NCBI RefSeq assembly: GCF_001613345.1
Contig: NZ_BDCE01000078.1
Location: forward strand, 62,001-126,000
Source of the DNA: Nocardia uniformis NBRC 13702
GTDB taxonomy: Bacteria > Actinomycetota > Actinomycetes > Mycobacteriales > Mycobacteriaceae
Length of the DNA: 64,000 nt
Direction: 5' to 3'
Positions 24,116 to 31,495 of this stretch are shown one piece after another (position 1 is the stretch's first letter; every line of letters starts with the position of its first letter). Position numbers and translations under genes: made by a program. A model generated the notes under the pieces. It was given only the letters and a program-made list of their open reading frames with translations. It made no database searches and was not told the DNA's origin.

Positions 24116-26665
24116 ATGTCGGGATGGGCGAACCAGGCCGGCGTCGCATATCAGCAAGCGCGCGCGATACTCACCTGTCTGGAGGCGGTCGACGGCCAAT
24201 ACGGCCCCGTTGCCGCAATCTGCGTCGAGAGTGAAACCGATGCGTTCGACCTCGAACTGCTGGATGAGACGAAGAGCCTGATCGCGGCACAGCAGATAAA
24301 GACCCGGCAGCTGTCCGATTCTTGGGGACCTGCTGAGATCATTGCGATCTTGAACAGTTTCGATACTGTTCATGCAGCAGGCGACGCGCTGTTCGGCATC
24401 ACCTTGGGTGGCCGACTCGGGCCGAGAGGCGAGGGTCTTCGCGACGCATTGGAGCGGGCGCACGCACTTTCCACGACAGAACCACTACTGAACGTTACGG
24501 GCGACAAGCTCACAGCGGCTGCCGCGACAATAGCGATGAGAACTCGCTTGATTGTCGACCCGACCCCGACCAGCGCCCTGCTCAATGCGGCAAGAAAGCA
24601 GGTGATCGCCCATCTTGGGTCGCCTGGATTCGACGCCGTCAGCGAGGCTGACGACATCGTCCATCGCCTGTATATGTTGGTAACCGAGCGCGCAAGTCAG
24701 CCACGTCCCGAAGACAGACTCGTCGTCCTCGACGATGTCCGAACCGCGTTTCATGGCGCATTCGTTTCCACTGCTGGGCGATGGGATATCAGCACGAAGG
24801 AAGCGTACTTCGAAGCCATCAACGGCCTGCCTGAATCGCGAGCTGTCGACGTCGATCTACGTCGACTTCGAACCCCTATCGAGCAAGCAGCGGGCGTCGA
24901 GGCTGCACAGGTTCATTTGGCTGACCTGATCGATCACCGCGATCACCGGCTTTCACTGGTGTCCGGGCAGTCAGGCTCAGGGAAATCGACACTGAGTGAC
25001 AGCATGCGTCGGCTCGGCGCCGCACATTCGAGTACCGCAGTGCTCCTGGTAGATGCGCAACGGTACGTGCCAGGCCGCTTCTGGGTTCTCGTATCGGATG
25101 CTGCCGCTGCGACACTGAACAGACCATCGTCCATCGAGCTTGCCCGCGGATTTCTGGCAGACCCTGACTCGATCCTGGTGCTCGATTCGGTTTCTGAGAT
25201 ACCTGAGAGCACAAGACACGAGCTCACGGCTGAAATCCACCACGCCGTGAGCTCGCGACCTCATTGCGAAATCGTCCTGATCGGGCGCGATCCCGCGGTT
25301 CTCAACTCGGTGGTTCCGGTCGGGGTCGAACGCTCCGCTTATCAGTTGGTCGGCGTTCCGCCGGATGGCCAGCAGAAGATAGTGGCGCGTGTAGTCGCCG
25401 ACATCGATAGCAGCCACCAGGCTTTCGGAGTGATCGAGAAGATCCGGTACGCCCTCGGATCGGCTTCCGCGGTGCCCTACCTGCTCGAGATGGCGGCTCA
25501 ACTTGTCGCGCGCGGATTCGACATCAAAGGGCGGGCACAAATGTACACCGTGTTTGCTGCGGAGATGGCGCGGAAGACAGGCGTGGTGAACCTTCAGATC
25601 AGCCTTCTCGGTCTTGGGATTGTGTTCTCGGAGCTGCTTACCAGAGGGCTACGCCAATGCGACCAGTTCGATTGGAGCATTCTGCTGAATTCGGCGGCTG
25701 ACCGACTCCGCACCTCCGGCATCGATATATCCGCAGATGAGTTGCGCCGGGTGGCCATTCGCGGCGGTTTCGTGGCATATGAGGATTACGACCAAATCGT
25801 TCGCCCTGCACACGATTCGCTGGCTGATTTCGTCTCCGCTCTTGCACTGTCGAAAGGCGTTGTCGACGCGCCGACGTCGGTCGACTCGAATGATTATCTT
25901 CGCCTGCGGTTTCTGGTCGAGATGGCAGGCATCGCCGATGAAATAGCGATACTTGTGTGCCGCGACTTGCCGCTGGCCGTAGCCGAATTCGCGCAGTTCG
26001 AGTATCCCAACCTCACCCCTGACGCTCCTTCTATCGCGACAAACTTGTGCCGGATACTCCTCCCAGAGCACATGACGGCCGACGCAGCGGTGCAGATGTC
26101 ATCCGGCTCGAAGCGGAACCTGACCACGCTTGGACGCGCACCGTCCTGCTATGTGTCCGCTCCGGAATTAGCTGAATCATCGGCATCCTCCGGCCTGTTC
26201 GAGTTCCGGGGCGGGCCGCTGTCAGCTGCAGAACGGATCTGGCGGGCACACCTCGATTCGCGCCTCACCGCCACCGGCTACCCTGCTCAAATACCCACCA
26301 CGGCCGAGAAGGCAGCCGAAGCTGTCCGCGAACATACCGCAGAAACTCGACGTCAGCTTCGGCTGATTGTCGATGCGACCATCCGCGCCGACCTGCGCAC
26401 ACGGGTCCTGGAACTCGCAACACCCGAACCATGCCTGATCAAGATTCTCATGCGGCGAAGCGATTCGGAGCCGTACTGGCCGGTGATCTATCTATCGTCC
26501 GGAGCCACGACCGTTGAGCTGTGCGAGGACTTCCCCGATGCCGATGAGCAGGCAAAACGTGGATGGGGCAGCGTTGACTCGATCCTCCGAACAACACCGG
26601 CCGACACCGCACGCGATCTCGTTCGTAAGGCCTTGAACGACTTGGCCGACTGGCGATGGCTCTAG
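24116..26665 (+). CDS. PD-(D/E)xK nuclease fused to STAND-type P-loop ATPase (defence candidate)
   Basis: 849-residue multidomain protein, first intact island gene, after a GGGAGGTGT site. Residues 1-100 resemble the DUF4297/Cap4-type nuclease domain: GVAYQQARAILTCLEA, VAAICVESETDAFDLELLDE (acidic residues near Glu38, Asp42, Asp45) and AAQQIKTR (Gln60-x-Lys62). Residues about 270-560 are a P-loop ATPase with Walker A GQSGSGKST (284-292) and Walker B DSILVLD (351-357), followed by a helical part. The C-terminal 300 residues are an unassigned, probably sensory, region. The architecture matches Avs-like or other STAND antiphage proteins in which target sensing drives oligomerisation and DNA cutting. 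The role is inferred; domains are seen by eye. Confidence 0.75.
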   Translation: MSGWANQAGVAYQQARAILTCLEAVDGQYGPVAAICVESETDAFDLELLDETKSLIAAQQIKTRQLSDSWGPAEIIAILNSFDTVHAAGDALFGITLGGRLGPRGEGLRDALERAHALSTTEPLLNVTGDKLTAAAATIAMRTRLIVDPTPTSALLNAARKQVIAHLGSPGFDAVSEADDIVHRLYMLVTERASQPRPEDRLVVLDDVRTAFHGAFVSTAGRWDISTKEAYFEAINGLPESRAVDVDLRRLRTPIEQAAGVEAAQVHLADLIDHRDHRLSLVSGQSGSGKSTLSDSMRRLGAAHSSTAVLLVDAQRYVPGRFWVLVSDAAAATLNRPSSIELARGFLADPDSILVLDSVSEIPESTRHELTAEIHHAVSSRPHCEIVLIGRDPAVLNSVVPVGVERSAYQLVGVPPDGQQKIVARVVADIDSSHQAFGVIEKIRYALGSASAVPYLLEMAAQLVARGFDIKGRAQMYTVFAAEMARKTGVVNLQISLLGLGIVFSELLTRGLRQCDQFDWSILLNSAADRLRTSGIDISADELRRVAIRGGFVAYEDYDQIVRPAHDSLADFVSALALSKGVVDAPTSVDSNDYLRLRFLVEMAGIADEIAILVCRDLPLAVAEFAQFEYPNLTPDAPSIATNLCRILLPEHMTADAAVQMSSGSKRNLTTLGRAPSCYVSAPELAESSASSGLFEFRGGPLSAAERIWRAHLDSRLTATGYPAQIPTTAEKAAEAVREHTAETRRQLRLIVDATIRADLRTRVLELATPEPCLIKILMRRSDSEPYWPVIYLSSGATTVELCEDFPDADEQAKRGWGSVDSILRTTPADTARDLVRKALNDLADWRWL

Positions 26666-26728
26666 CACCATCGCGCTACCAGCAGACCTGGCAGCCACCC
26701 ACATCCTTCAGCAAAGGCGACGGCTTCA

Positions 26729-27763
26729 ATGACGAACAGCGAGACCTGGTCCGCGGCAGGACAATTGGCCGCGCAATGGCAAGAATCCCGTGTGGTGCAG
26801 TCGTTCCGATCCGAATTCCCGCAGACGATGCCTGTGCAGGAACCGGTGGCGTGTATGAAGGAGCTGACCCTGCAGGGGCATACACATAGCTCGCCGGTGC
26901 ATGCCTACCGTGCCATCCCTCACATGGGCACACCGATGAACAACCGGGTCAAGATGTTCCTCGCCGCCGGCACGTTCGTCGATCGAGCGGTCTCCATGCT
27001 CACTATGTGGATCCGATCTGGCCTGCCAGACTACCCAAACCTCCATGCACCTCAGCTCGCTGCGGGCTCGTATCACACGATGCAAGACAGTAACTTCGAC
27101 GTCCCCTGGTTCCCTGAAGCGATGACCGCCGGTCTCGAAAAGGATCCCGGCCCGAAGCAGGCCAATCGGGAACTCGGCATCAGCGGATACGGACCAGCTC
27201 AGAAACTTGCCAAGGCCATGGCGACCACTGATTCATGGCGCGGCTTCGTCACAGCCGCCGCCATTCTGACTGCCGAATCCCGTCTTGAACTCGCCGACAC
27301 ACGAATACGATTGTCACACCGCTTGGATGAAGATCGCCGCACCGGGCTCGGATACGACGACCCCAGACTTATTCTGAAACGACGAAAAGCCTTGACCGCC
27401 CTGGTCGCGGGCGAGCTGTCCGGTCCCGCCGCCGACTACGCCCGCGCATTCGAAGAGGTCAACGACGACATCAACTTCGTAGTCACACATATATTCTCGC
27501 AGTTGCTGATTTTTGGAATGCCCATTCAGATGGGAGCCACGGAGGGACTTGAGCTACTTCCAGGTACCGCGCCGCGTGTCAAGTTCCAGACGAACGAGGT
27601 CCTTCATGTCGGCCGACTCTACTGGTCGGATGACCCCATTGTCGCTGACTCGGTCCATATCGACTCCGTGAGCCTCAGCAGCTCGGCGGTTCACGGTACC
27701 GTCTGTTCCTGCTCAGGAACAATCCTCAAAGGAAGCGCCCGCGCGTGGCGCCGAGGTAGATGA
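26729..27763 (+). CDS. Unknown island protein, partner of the nuclease-ATPase
   Basis: 344-residue protein of no family I recognise, 63 nt after the nuclease-ATPase on the same strand. It is largely helical: MNNRVKMFLAAGTFVDRAVS, MLTMWIRSGLPDYP, WRGFVTAAAILTAESRLELA, RKALTALVAGELSGPAADYA and FVVTHIFSQLLIFGMPIQMG. No signal peptide and no metal or nucleotide motif is evident. The C-terminal 15 residues (after GTVCSC) overlap an opposite-strand coding remnant and a perfect inverted repeat, so the true C-terminus may have been replaced by recombination. Could be a regulator or specificity partner; unproven. Confidence 0.6.
   Translation: MTNSETWSAAGQLAAQWQESRVVQSFRSEFPQTMPVQEPVACMKELTLQGHTHSSPVHAYRAIPHMGTPMNNRVKMFLAAGTFVDRAVSMLTMWIRSGLPDYPNLHAPQLAAGSYHTMQDSNFDVPWFPEAMTAGLEKDPGPKQANRELGISGYGPAQKLAKAMATTDSWRGFVTAAAILTAESRLELADTRIRLSHRLDEDRRTGLGYDDPRLILKRRKALTALVAGELSGPAADYARAFEEVNDDINFVVTHIFSQLLIFGMPIQMGATEGLELLPGTAPRVKFQTNEVLHVGRLYWSDDPIVADSVHIDSVSLSSSAVHGTVCSCSGTILKGSARAWRRGR
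27704..27721. terminator. Perfect 8-bp inverted repeat near the end of the unknown island gene
   Basis: TGTTCCTG-CT-CAGGAACA. It lies just beyond the stop of the minus-strand coding remnant and inside the last codons of the plus-strand gene. It could terminate the remnant or be a recombination junction. Confidence 0.4.
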
Positions 27764-27994
27764 CGACGTCCACCCCTGGCCAAGGTTGTGGCCGACGGCA
27801 TTCGGGGACGCCGTGGAAGTGGACGTTGTCGGCGATGGCGTTTTCGAACCGGGAGACGACCTGGAGGACGATGGCGGTGAGCCAGGAGATGCTGACGCTG
27901 CCGAACTCACGTACCTCCTGGCCACCGCAGGCAATGATCAGCAGCTTCTGGCGGCGGAGCGCGTGGGCGTAGTGGTCATGTCCCCTCCTGACAC
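27726..27994 (-). pseudogene. Coding remnant on the minus strand of the island
   Basis: In one minus frame, 27726-27960 has very strong G/C third positions and reads LRRQKLLIIACGGQEVREFG, then VSISWLTAIVLQVVSRFENA and VHFHGVPECRRPQPWPG, ending VVIYLGATRGRFL-stop. This looks like genuine protein, but the upstream part is broken. An ATG with a GGAGGGG site near 27979 is in another frame, one base off. I read it as a frameshifted or truncated gene. Family not recognised. Confidence 0.5.
27961..27994. repeat. Imperfect 34-bp repeat, inner copy
   Basis: GCGTGGGCGTAGTGGTC followed by ATGTCCCCTCCTGACAC. It matches the outer copy at 29250-29284 except for three changes, including one missing C. The outer copy ends in the exact 16-mer of the tRNA 3' end. 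Confidence 0.65.
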
Positions 27995-28408
27995 AACTCG
28001 ACGCGAAAGCCTTTGCCCTGCAACGGAGTTCGAGCCCTACTGGTGTATCCCCGACTTGGACCCCCACGGAATCGCTCTAGCGGAGAACTTCGGCACCCTG
28101 AATCGCCCGACCTCCACCCCTGAAGCAACGCTGTCTAGCCATCGTAGGGATCAGCACCGACATGAAGAAGGGGCGAGATACTTTCGTACACAACGAGGCT
28201 CACGTCGACGCCCAGGCCGAGATACTGCCTGAATGAGGCGGACGTCAGAGTGTCAACATCGCTCGGCTCGTTGCCGGTCAGATCATCCGGTCATTCCATC
28301 CCCGGACATACTGTCCGGTGGAGGCGCTACCGCTCGTGTGCGACAACGTCAGTCGGATGTATCCAGCCGGTGCGCCCATCCGTATGTGTCAGTGGGTGCT
28401 GAGAAACT

Positions 28409-29170
28409 GTGGTTACCGGAATTCGAAGTCGGACAGTTGCTTACCGCAACCGCGAGTATGAATGGACTGGAGTGACCCGTATCAGCAAGATCGCGCCGGG
28501 TGTGGGCGAGCCGCCGCAACCACGCGACGTCGATGAGGACACCACCTGTACCTATCACGTGATCGAAGCCGAGGATGGCGCCAAGCTGGTCCATCTGACC
28601 GTGAGCGGCAGAAAATTTATGAAGAGCATGCAATTCGACGCGGATGGAGCAGGCCGACTCGTTGAGATCTTCGGCGATGCCTCCGTGCTCGAGCGGCTGA
28701 CGCTGTCGTGGGATCGCATTGATGCCGACGGGTTCGAACGGCTGCTGGTGTGTCTCCTTGATCTGTCCGGCGCATATACCGGTATCAATCGGCTGATGCA
28801 TCTGCACGGTCCTGACGGCGGCCGCGATGTCGAAGCCTTCTTGAAGGTGGGCGATGGTCTGGGTGCGGACAGCCTCGAACGGGTGATCGTGCAAGCCAAG
28901 CATTGGCCTCGGCAGGGAGTCAACGCCTCCCAGATCGCAGATTTGGTTCATTCGAAGATGCCTTTGTGGGAGGGCGAGCCGGTGCGACGTCTGATCATCG
29001 CAACCAGCGGATCGTTCACACAAGACGGCGTCCGCTGGACCGAAACCCACAACCGCGGACCCTACCGGCCGACAATCGTCCTATGGTCTTCTAGTGAGCT
29101 AGAAGGAATGCTACGGCGATGGCCGACCCTCGCAGCGGAGTTCGGGCTGACCACCAGCGCGCCCCCGTAG
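28409..29170 (+). CDS. Mrr-like restriction endonuclease domain protein
   Basis: 253-residue protein at the right end of the island. The C-terminal half is a PD-(D/E)xK nuclease of the Mrr_cat type: DGFERLLVCLLDLSGAYTGI, GPDGGRDVEAFL (catalytic Asp140) and ERVIVQAKHW (Gln162-x-Lys164), then ASQIADLV and RLIIATSGSFTQDGVRW. The N-terminal 95 residues form an unassigned domain. Such nucleases cut modified or foreign DNA or act as effectors. GTG 28409 is used because the frame is protein-like from there (YRNREYEWTGV); GTG 28472 is the alternative. Neither has a strong ribosome binding site. Confidence 0.75.
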   Translation: MVTGIRSRTVAYRNREYEWTGVTRISKIAPGVGEPPQPRDVDEDTTCTYHVIEAEDGAKLVHLTVSGRKFMKSMQFDADGAGRLVEIFGDASVLERLTLSWDRIDADGFERLLVCLLDLSGAYTGINRLMHLHGPDGGRDVEAFLKVGDGLGADSLERVIVQAKHWPRQGVNASQIADLVHSKMPLWEGEPVRRLIIATSGSFTQDGVRWTETHNRGPYRPTIVLWSSSELEGMLRRWPTLAAEFGLTTSAPP

Positions 29171-29249
29171 GGGATTTCAGATACAGGAATTCGAGTGGGT
29201 TCCTGCGCCGTGTCAGTTACCGGTCACCAGCTGTTTCCGCTGGTGGAAT

Positions 29250-29284
29250 GCGTGGGCGTAGTGGTCGTGTCCCCCTCCGGACAC
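29250..29284. repeat. Outer 35-bp repeat ending in attR-like 16-mer
   Basis: GCGTGGGCGTAGTGGTCG followed by TGTCCCCCTCCGGACAC. Positions 29269-29284 equal the tRNA-Leu 3' end exactly. The whole segment matches the inner copy at 27961-27994 with small differences. It marks the right island boundary. Confidence 0.7.
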
Positions 29285-29380
29285 CAGTGCTAACCACACA
29301 GGGGTTAGCGACACAGCGGCGATCCCCCCCGAACACCGGGCGGCCCGAAGCGATACATACGATCGCCGCCACGCGAACGG

Positions 29381-30283
29381 TCACCCTCGCAGTTCGTCAT
29401 GGAGCATCCGAGCCACCTTCGCCATTGTCGCTTCGGCACCCACTTGCACCGCCGCGGCCACCTGGGATTCGGTGAGTGCGGCGACTGCCAGCGTTTGCCC
29501 GTCCGCATGCTCGACGACTCCGACCTCGTGCCGAAGATTGAGCAGGGTTCCGGTCTTCGATGACCACCGTGTGGCATCGGAACGGAAATCGGGCGCCAGT
29601 TGATGTCGAAGCACATTGTCTGCCATCAACTCTCGGACCCTGATCGCAGTCGATGGGTGAATCGTCCGCGGGCGCCAGAGCCCCTGCAATAGGTCGACGA
29701 ATGCACGTGCCGACCCGGTGTTCGCCTGCCCGATATCGAGCTGCGGCACCGGGTGTCCGCGTCCGGCATTCGAGGCTTCGATGGCGAGTGCGTGGGCGAG
29801 ATGGATCTGGGTTCGATCGAAGAGTTCGGCCGGTGTCCGCGTGAGCTCGTCCATCAGATGGCGTACCGCGATGCCCTCGTATCCGAGTCGCCGCAGTTCG
29901 TCGGCGACCCGCGTCGGCGGCGTGCGGGCGAAGAGCGCGTCGGCGGCGGTCCCGTCGCTGATCGCGACGCTCAGGTACAGCAGGTCGTCGAGGGCGACGG
30001 TGGCAGGGTAGCGGAACTTGGTCAGACCGGTCGGGCCCGGAGTGGTGATGCGGCCGGGTTGCACCAGAATCGGTGTGGCGGGGTCGAGTTCACCGCGAGC
30101 GACGCGTTCGAGCGTCGCCACCGCCAGCGGTATCTTCACCAGCGACGCGATCGGCATCTCGACCTCGGCGTCGAGTCCCAGTTCCTCACCGCTGTCGAGG
30201 TCGCGCACCAGGTAGGCGCCGCGCAGTCCGGCATCCCGCAGTTCTTTCCGCGCATCCTGCAGGGCTTTGGTCATCCCCAACAT
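29381..30283 (-). CDS. SxxK serine hydrolase (class A beta-lactamase-like) without signal peptide
   Basis: 300-residue serine hydrolase of the beta-lactamase/transpeptidase fold. Nucleophile motif ASLVK (Ser47, Lys50), second motif SDG (Ser109-Asp-Gly111, where class A enzymes have SDN), and third motif KTGT (Lys243-Thr-Gly). No obvious ExxLN omega-loop motif and no export signal is seen, so it may not be a periplasmic beta-lactamase; a cytosolic esterase or amidase is possible. The start at 30283 follows GGAGAG; 30274 is an alternative. It lies 35 nt downstream of a LysR gene on the same strand, probably one operon. Confidence 0.8.
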   Translation of the reverse strand: MLGMTKALQDARKELRDAGLRGAYLVRDLDSGEELGLDAEVEMPIASLVKIPLAVATLERVARGELDPATPILVQPGRITTPGPTGLTKFRYPATVALDDLLYLSVAISDGTAADALFARTPPTRVADELRRLGYEGIAVRHLMDELTRTPAELFDRTQIHLAHALAIEASNAGRGHPVPQLDIGQANTGSARAFVDLLQGLWRPRTIHPSTAIRVRELMADNVLRHQLAPDFRSDATRWSSKTGTLLNLRHEVGVVEHADGQTLAVAALTESQVAAAVQVGAEATMAKVARMLHDELRG

Positions 30284-30318
30284 TCACATCCGCTCTCCGG
30301 GGACACGGCCACCCGGGT

Positions 30319-31224
30319 TCAGTTGTTCGGTAGACCGAGACAGCGCGCGATTGTCGCTGACGGCAGCGACCCGATGCGTTCCGCGTCTTCACGTTGCGCG
30401 GCCGCTACAGCGTAACCACGGGACAACTCCAGTTCACCGATCGGCCGCCAGTGCAGACCGAACTCGACAGCCTGACTGTGCGCACACAGCAGCAGATCAT
30501 CGGTTCCGAGCACCTCAGCGGTAGCGGCGACCAGTGAGGTGCCAATGGCTACCTGGGCGGGTAGAAGTCCGAGGGCATCACGCGTGCGGGTGAGGCGGTC
30601 GCGGATATGCGGTACGTCATCCTCGGGCTGAATCCAGACCCGGCGTCGGCGAGAGCGCCGGTCGGCACGGCCGGTCCGGAGGGTCTCCAGATAGAGGGGC
30701 CCGAAGTGCGGGCCACTGGAGTCGGCCACCCCTAACGGAACCCGCCACATGCCCTGGTCGGGCGCTACCGCAATGAATGCGGCGCGCACCTCCCCCGTGC
30801 GGGCTAGCTCCGCTCGCTCCGTCGGATCGGCCTGGTACAGGTCGAGATTCAGTTGGCAATGGTGCGCATCCGCAACGAACTGCGCGAGCGCCAGTGCGGT
30901 GGAGGTGGTCGGCACCGCCACCCGAAAAGGGCGCAATTTGGCGCGTTCTGCCTCCTGTTCCAGTGTCGTGGCGAGCTCGACCAGACGCCTGGCCGGAGGC
31001 AACATCTCCTTGCCGAACGCGGTCAAGGTGGCACTGCGTGAGGTTCGCTCGAGCAGCCGGGCCCCGTAATGGCGCTCGAGCGCCGCGATACGGCGGCTGG
31101 CAACGGACTGCGGGATACCCACCGCCGCTGCTCCGACCGTGAAACTGCCGTGGCGGCTGACCGCCACGAACGCCTTACACGCGGCCAAGACATCCACAGC
31201 GGCCAGTCTATGCCGAATCAGCAT
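30319..31224 (-). CDS. LysR-family transcriptional regulator
   Basis: 301-residue regulator. N-terminal winged helix-turn-helix: AFVAVSRHGSFTVGAAAVGI, PQSVASRRIAALERHYGARL and LERTSRSATLTAFG. The remaining 210 residues form the periplasmic-binding-protein-like effector domain (FRVAVPTTSTALALAQFV and following). The ATG at 31224 gives MLIRHRLAAV; 31254 is an alternative start. It precedes the SxxK hydrolase in the same direction and is divergent from a small lipoprotein and a penicillin-binding protein, a layout that recalls AmpR-type control of beta-lactam response. That comparison is inference. Confidence 0.85.
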   Translation of the reverse strand: MLIRHRLAAVDVLAACKAFVAVSRHGSFTVGAAAVGIPQSVASRRIAALERHYGARLLERTSRSATLTAFGKEMLPPARRLVELATTLEQEAERAKLRPFRVAVPTTSTALALAQFVADAHHCQLNLDLYQADPTERAELARTGEVRAAFIAVAPDQGMWRVPLGVADSSGPHFGPLYLETLRTGRADRRSRRRRVWIQPEDDVPHIRDRLTRTRDALGLLPAQVAIGTSLVAATAEVLGTDDLLLCAHSQAVEFGLHWRPIGELELSRGYAVAAAQREDAERIGSLPSATIARCLGLPNN

Positions 31225-31327
31225 CGAAACCCCAATTTCTGACTTGGACAGCATCTATCGCCGGATGCCAGGCTCGGTCCCGTCCGCGACGCCGTTCGAC
31301 ACGGCGGTCGACTCACGAAGGGAAACC

Positions 31328-31495
31328 ATGACGACGACTCTCATCCCTGCCCGATCCCGGCCGTGCCGCACCGCACTCGTTGTGGCAGCCACGGCCCTAC
31401 CCGCACCGCTCGCCGCCTGCACTCCTGAGCAGGCGGCGAGCGCACGCGCCGCGAACGCCGGACTCACGGCATTGCATCGCGAGGTTCCGCGGTGA
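31328..31495 (+). CDS. Very small lipoprotein-like peptide before the PBP gene
   Basis: 55-residue product: basic N-terminus MTTTLIPARSRPCRTALVVA, hydrophobic stretch and PLAACTPEQ, where the Cys at about 31 could be lipidated (A-A-C). The rest is a short Ala-rich helix. The ATG follows AAGGG. Its stop overlaps the GTG start of the penicillin-binding protein (GTGA), so its translation probably feeds the next gene. It may be a true lipopeptide or mainly a coupling leader. Confidence 0.55.
   Translation: MTTTLIPARSRPCRTALVVAATALPAPLAACTPEQAASARAANAGLTALHREVPR

Larger units (their letters stand above)
22899..29284. mobile_element. Genomic island inserted at the 3' end of tRNA-Leu
   Basis: A 16-bp direct repeat, GTCCCCCTCCGGACAC, occurs at the tRNA 3' end (22899-22914) and again at 29269-29284, as expected for attL and attR of an integrated element. 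Cargo between them is an IS3 remnant, a nuclease/STAND ATPase, an unknown 344-residue protein, a coding remnant on the minus strand and an Mrr-like nuclease. Codon usage of the large genes is visibly less G/C-biased than that of the neighbours. No integrase, excisionase or replication gene is present, so the element looks immobile or depended on a helper. Confidence 0.7.

Noticed and set aside
27786..28232. Plus frame of 148 residues in the island
   Set aside because: Asp/Glu/Val-rich pattern is the antisense of the minus-strand coding remnant, whose third positions are strongly G/C.
27961..29284. Repeats at 27961 and 29250 as a CRISPR array
   Set aside because: Only two copies 1.3 kb apart with genes between; no regular spacers and no cas genes.
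29381..30283. Calling the SxxK hydrolase a true secreted class A beta-lactamase
   Set aside because: No signal peptide, SDG instead of SDN, and no clear ExxLN motif; only the fold-level call is supported.
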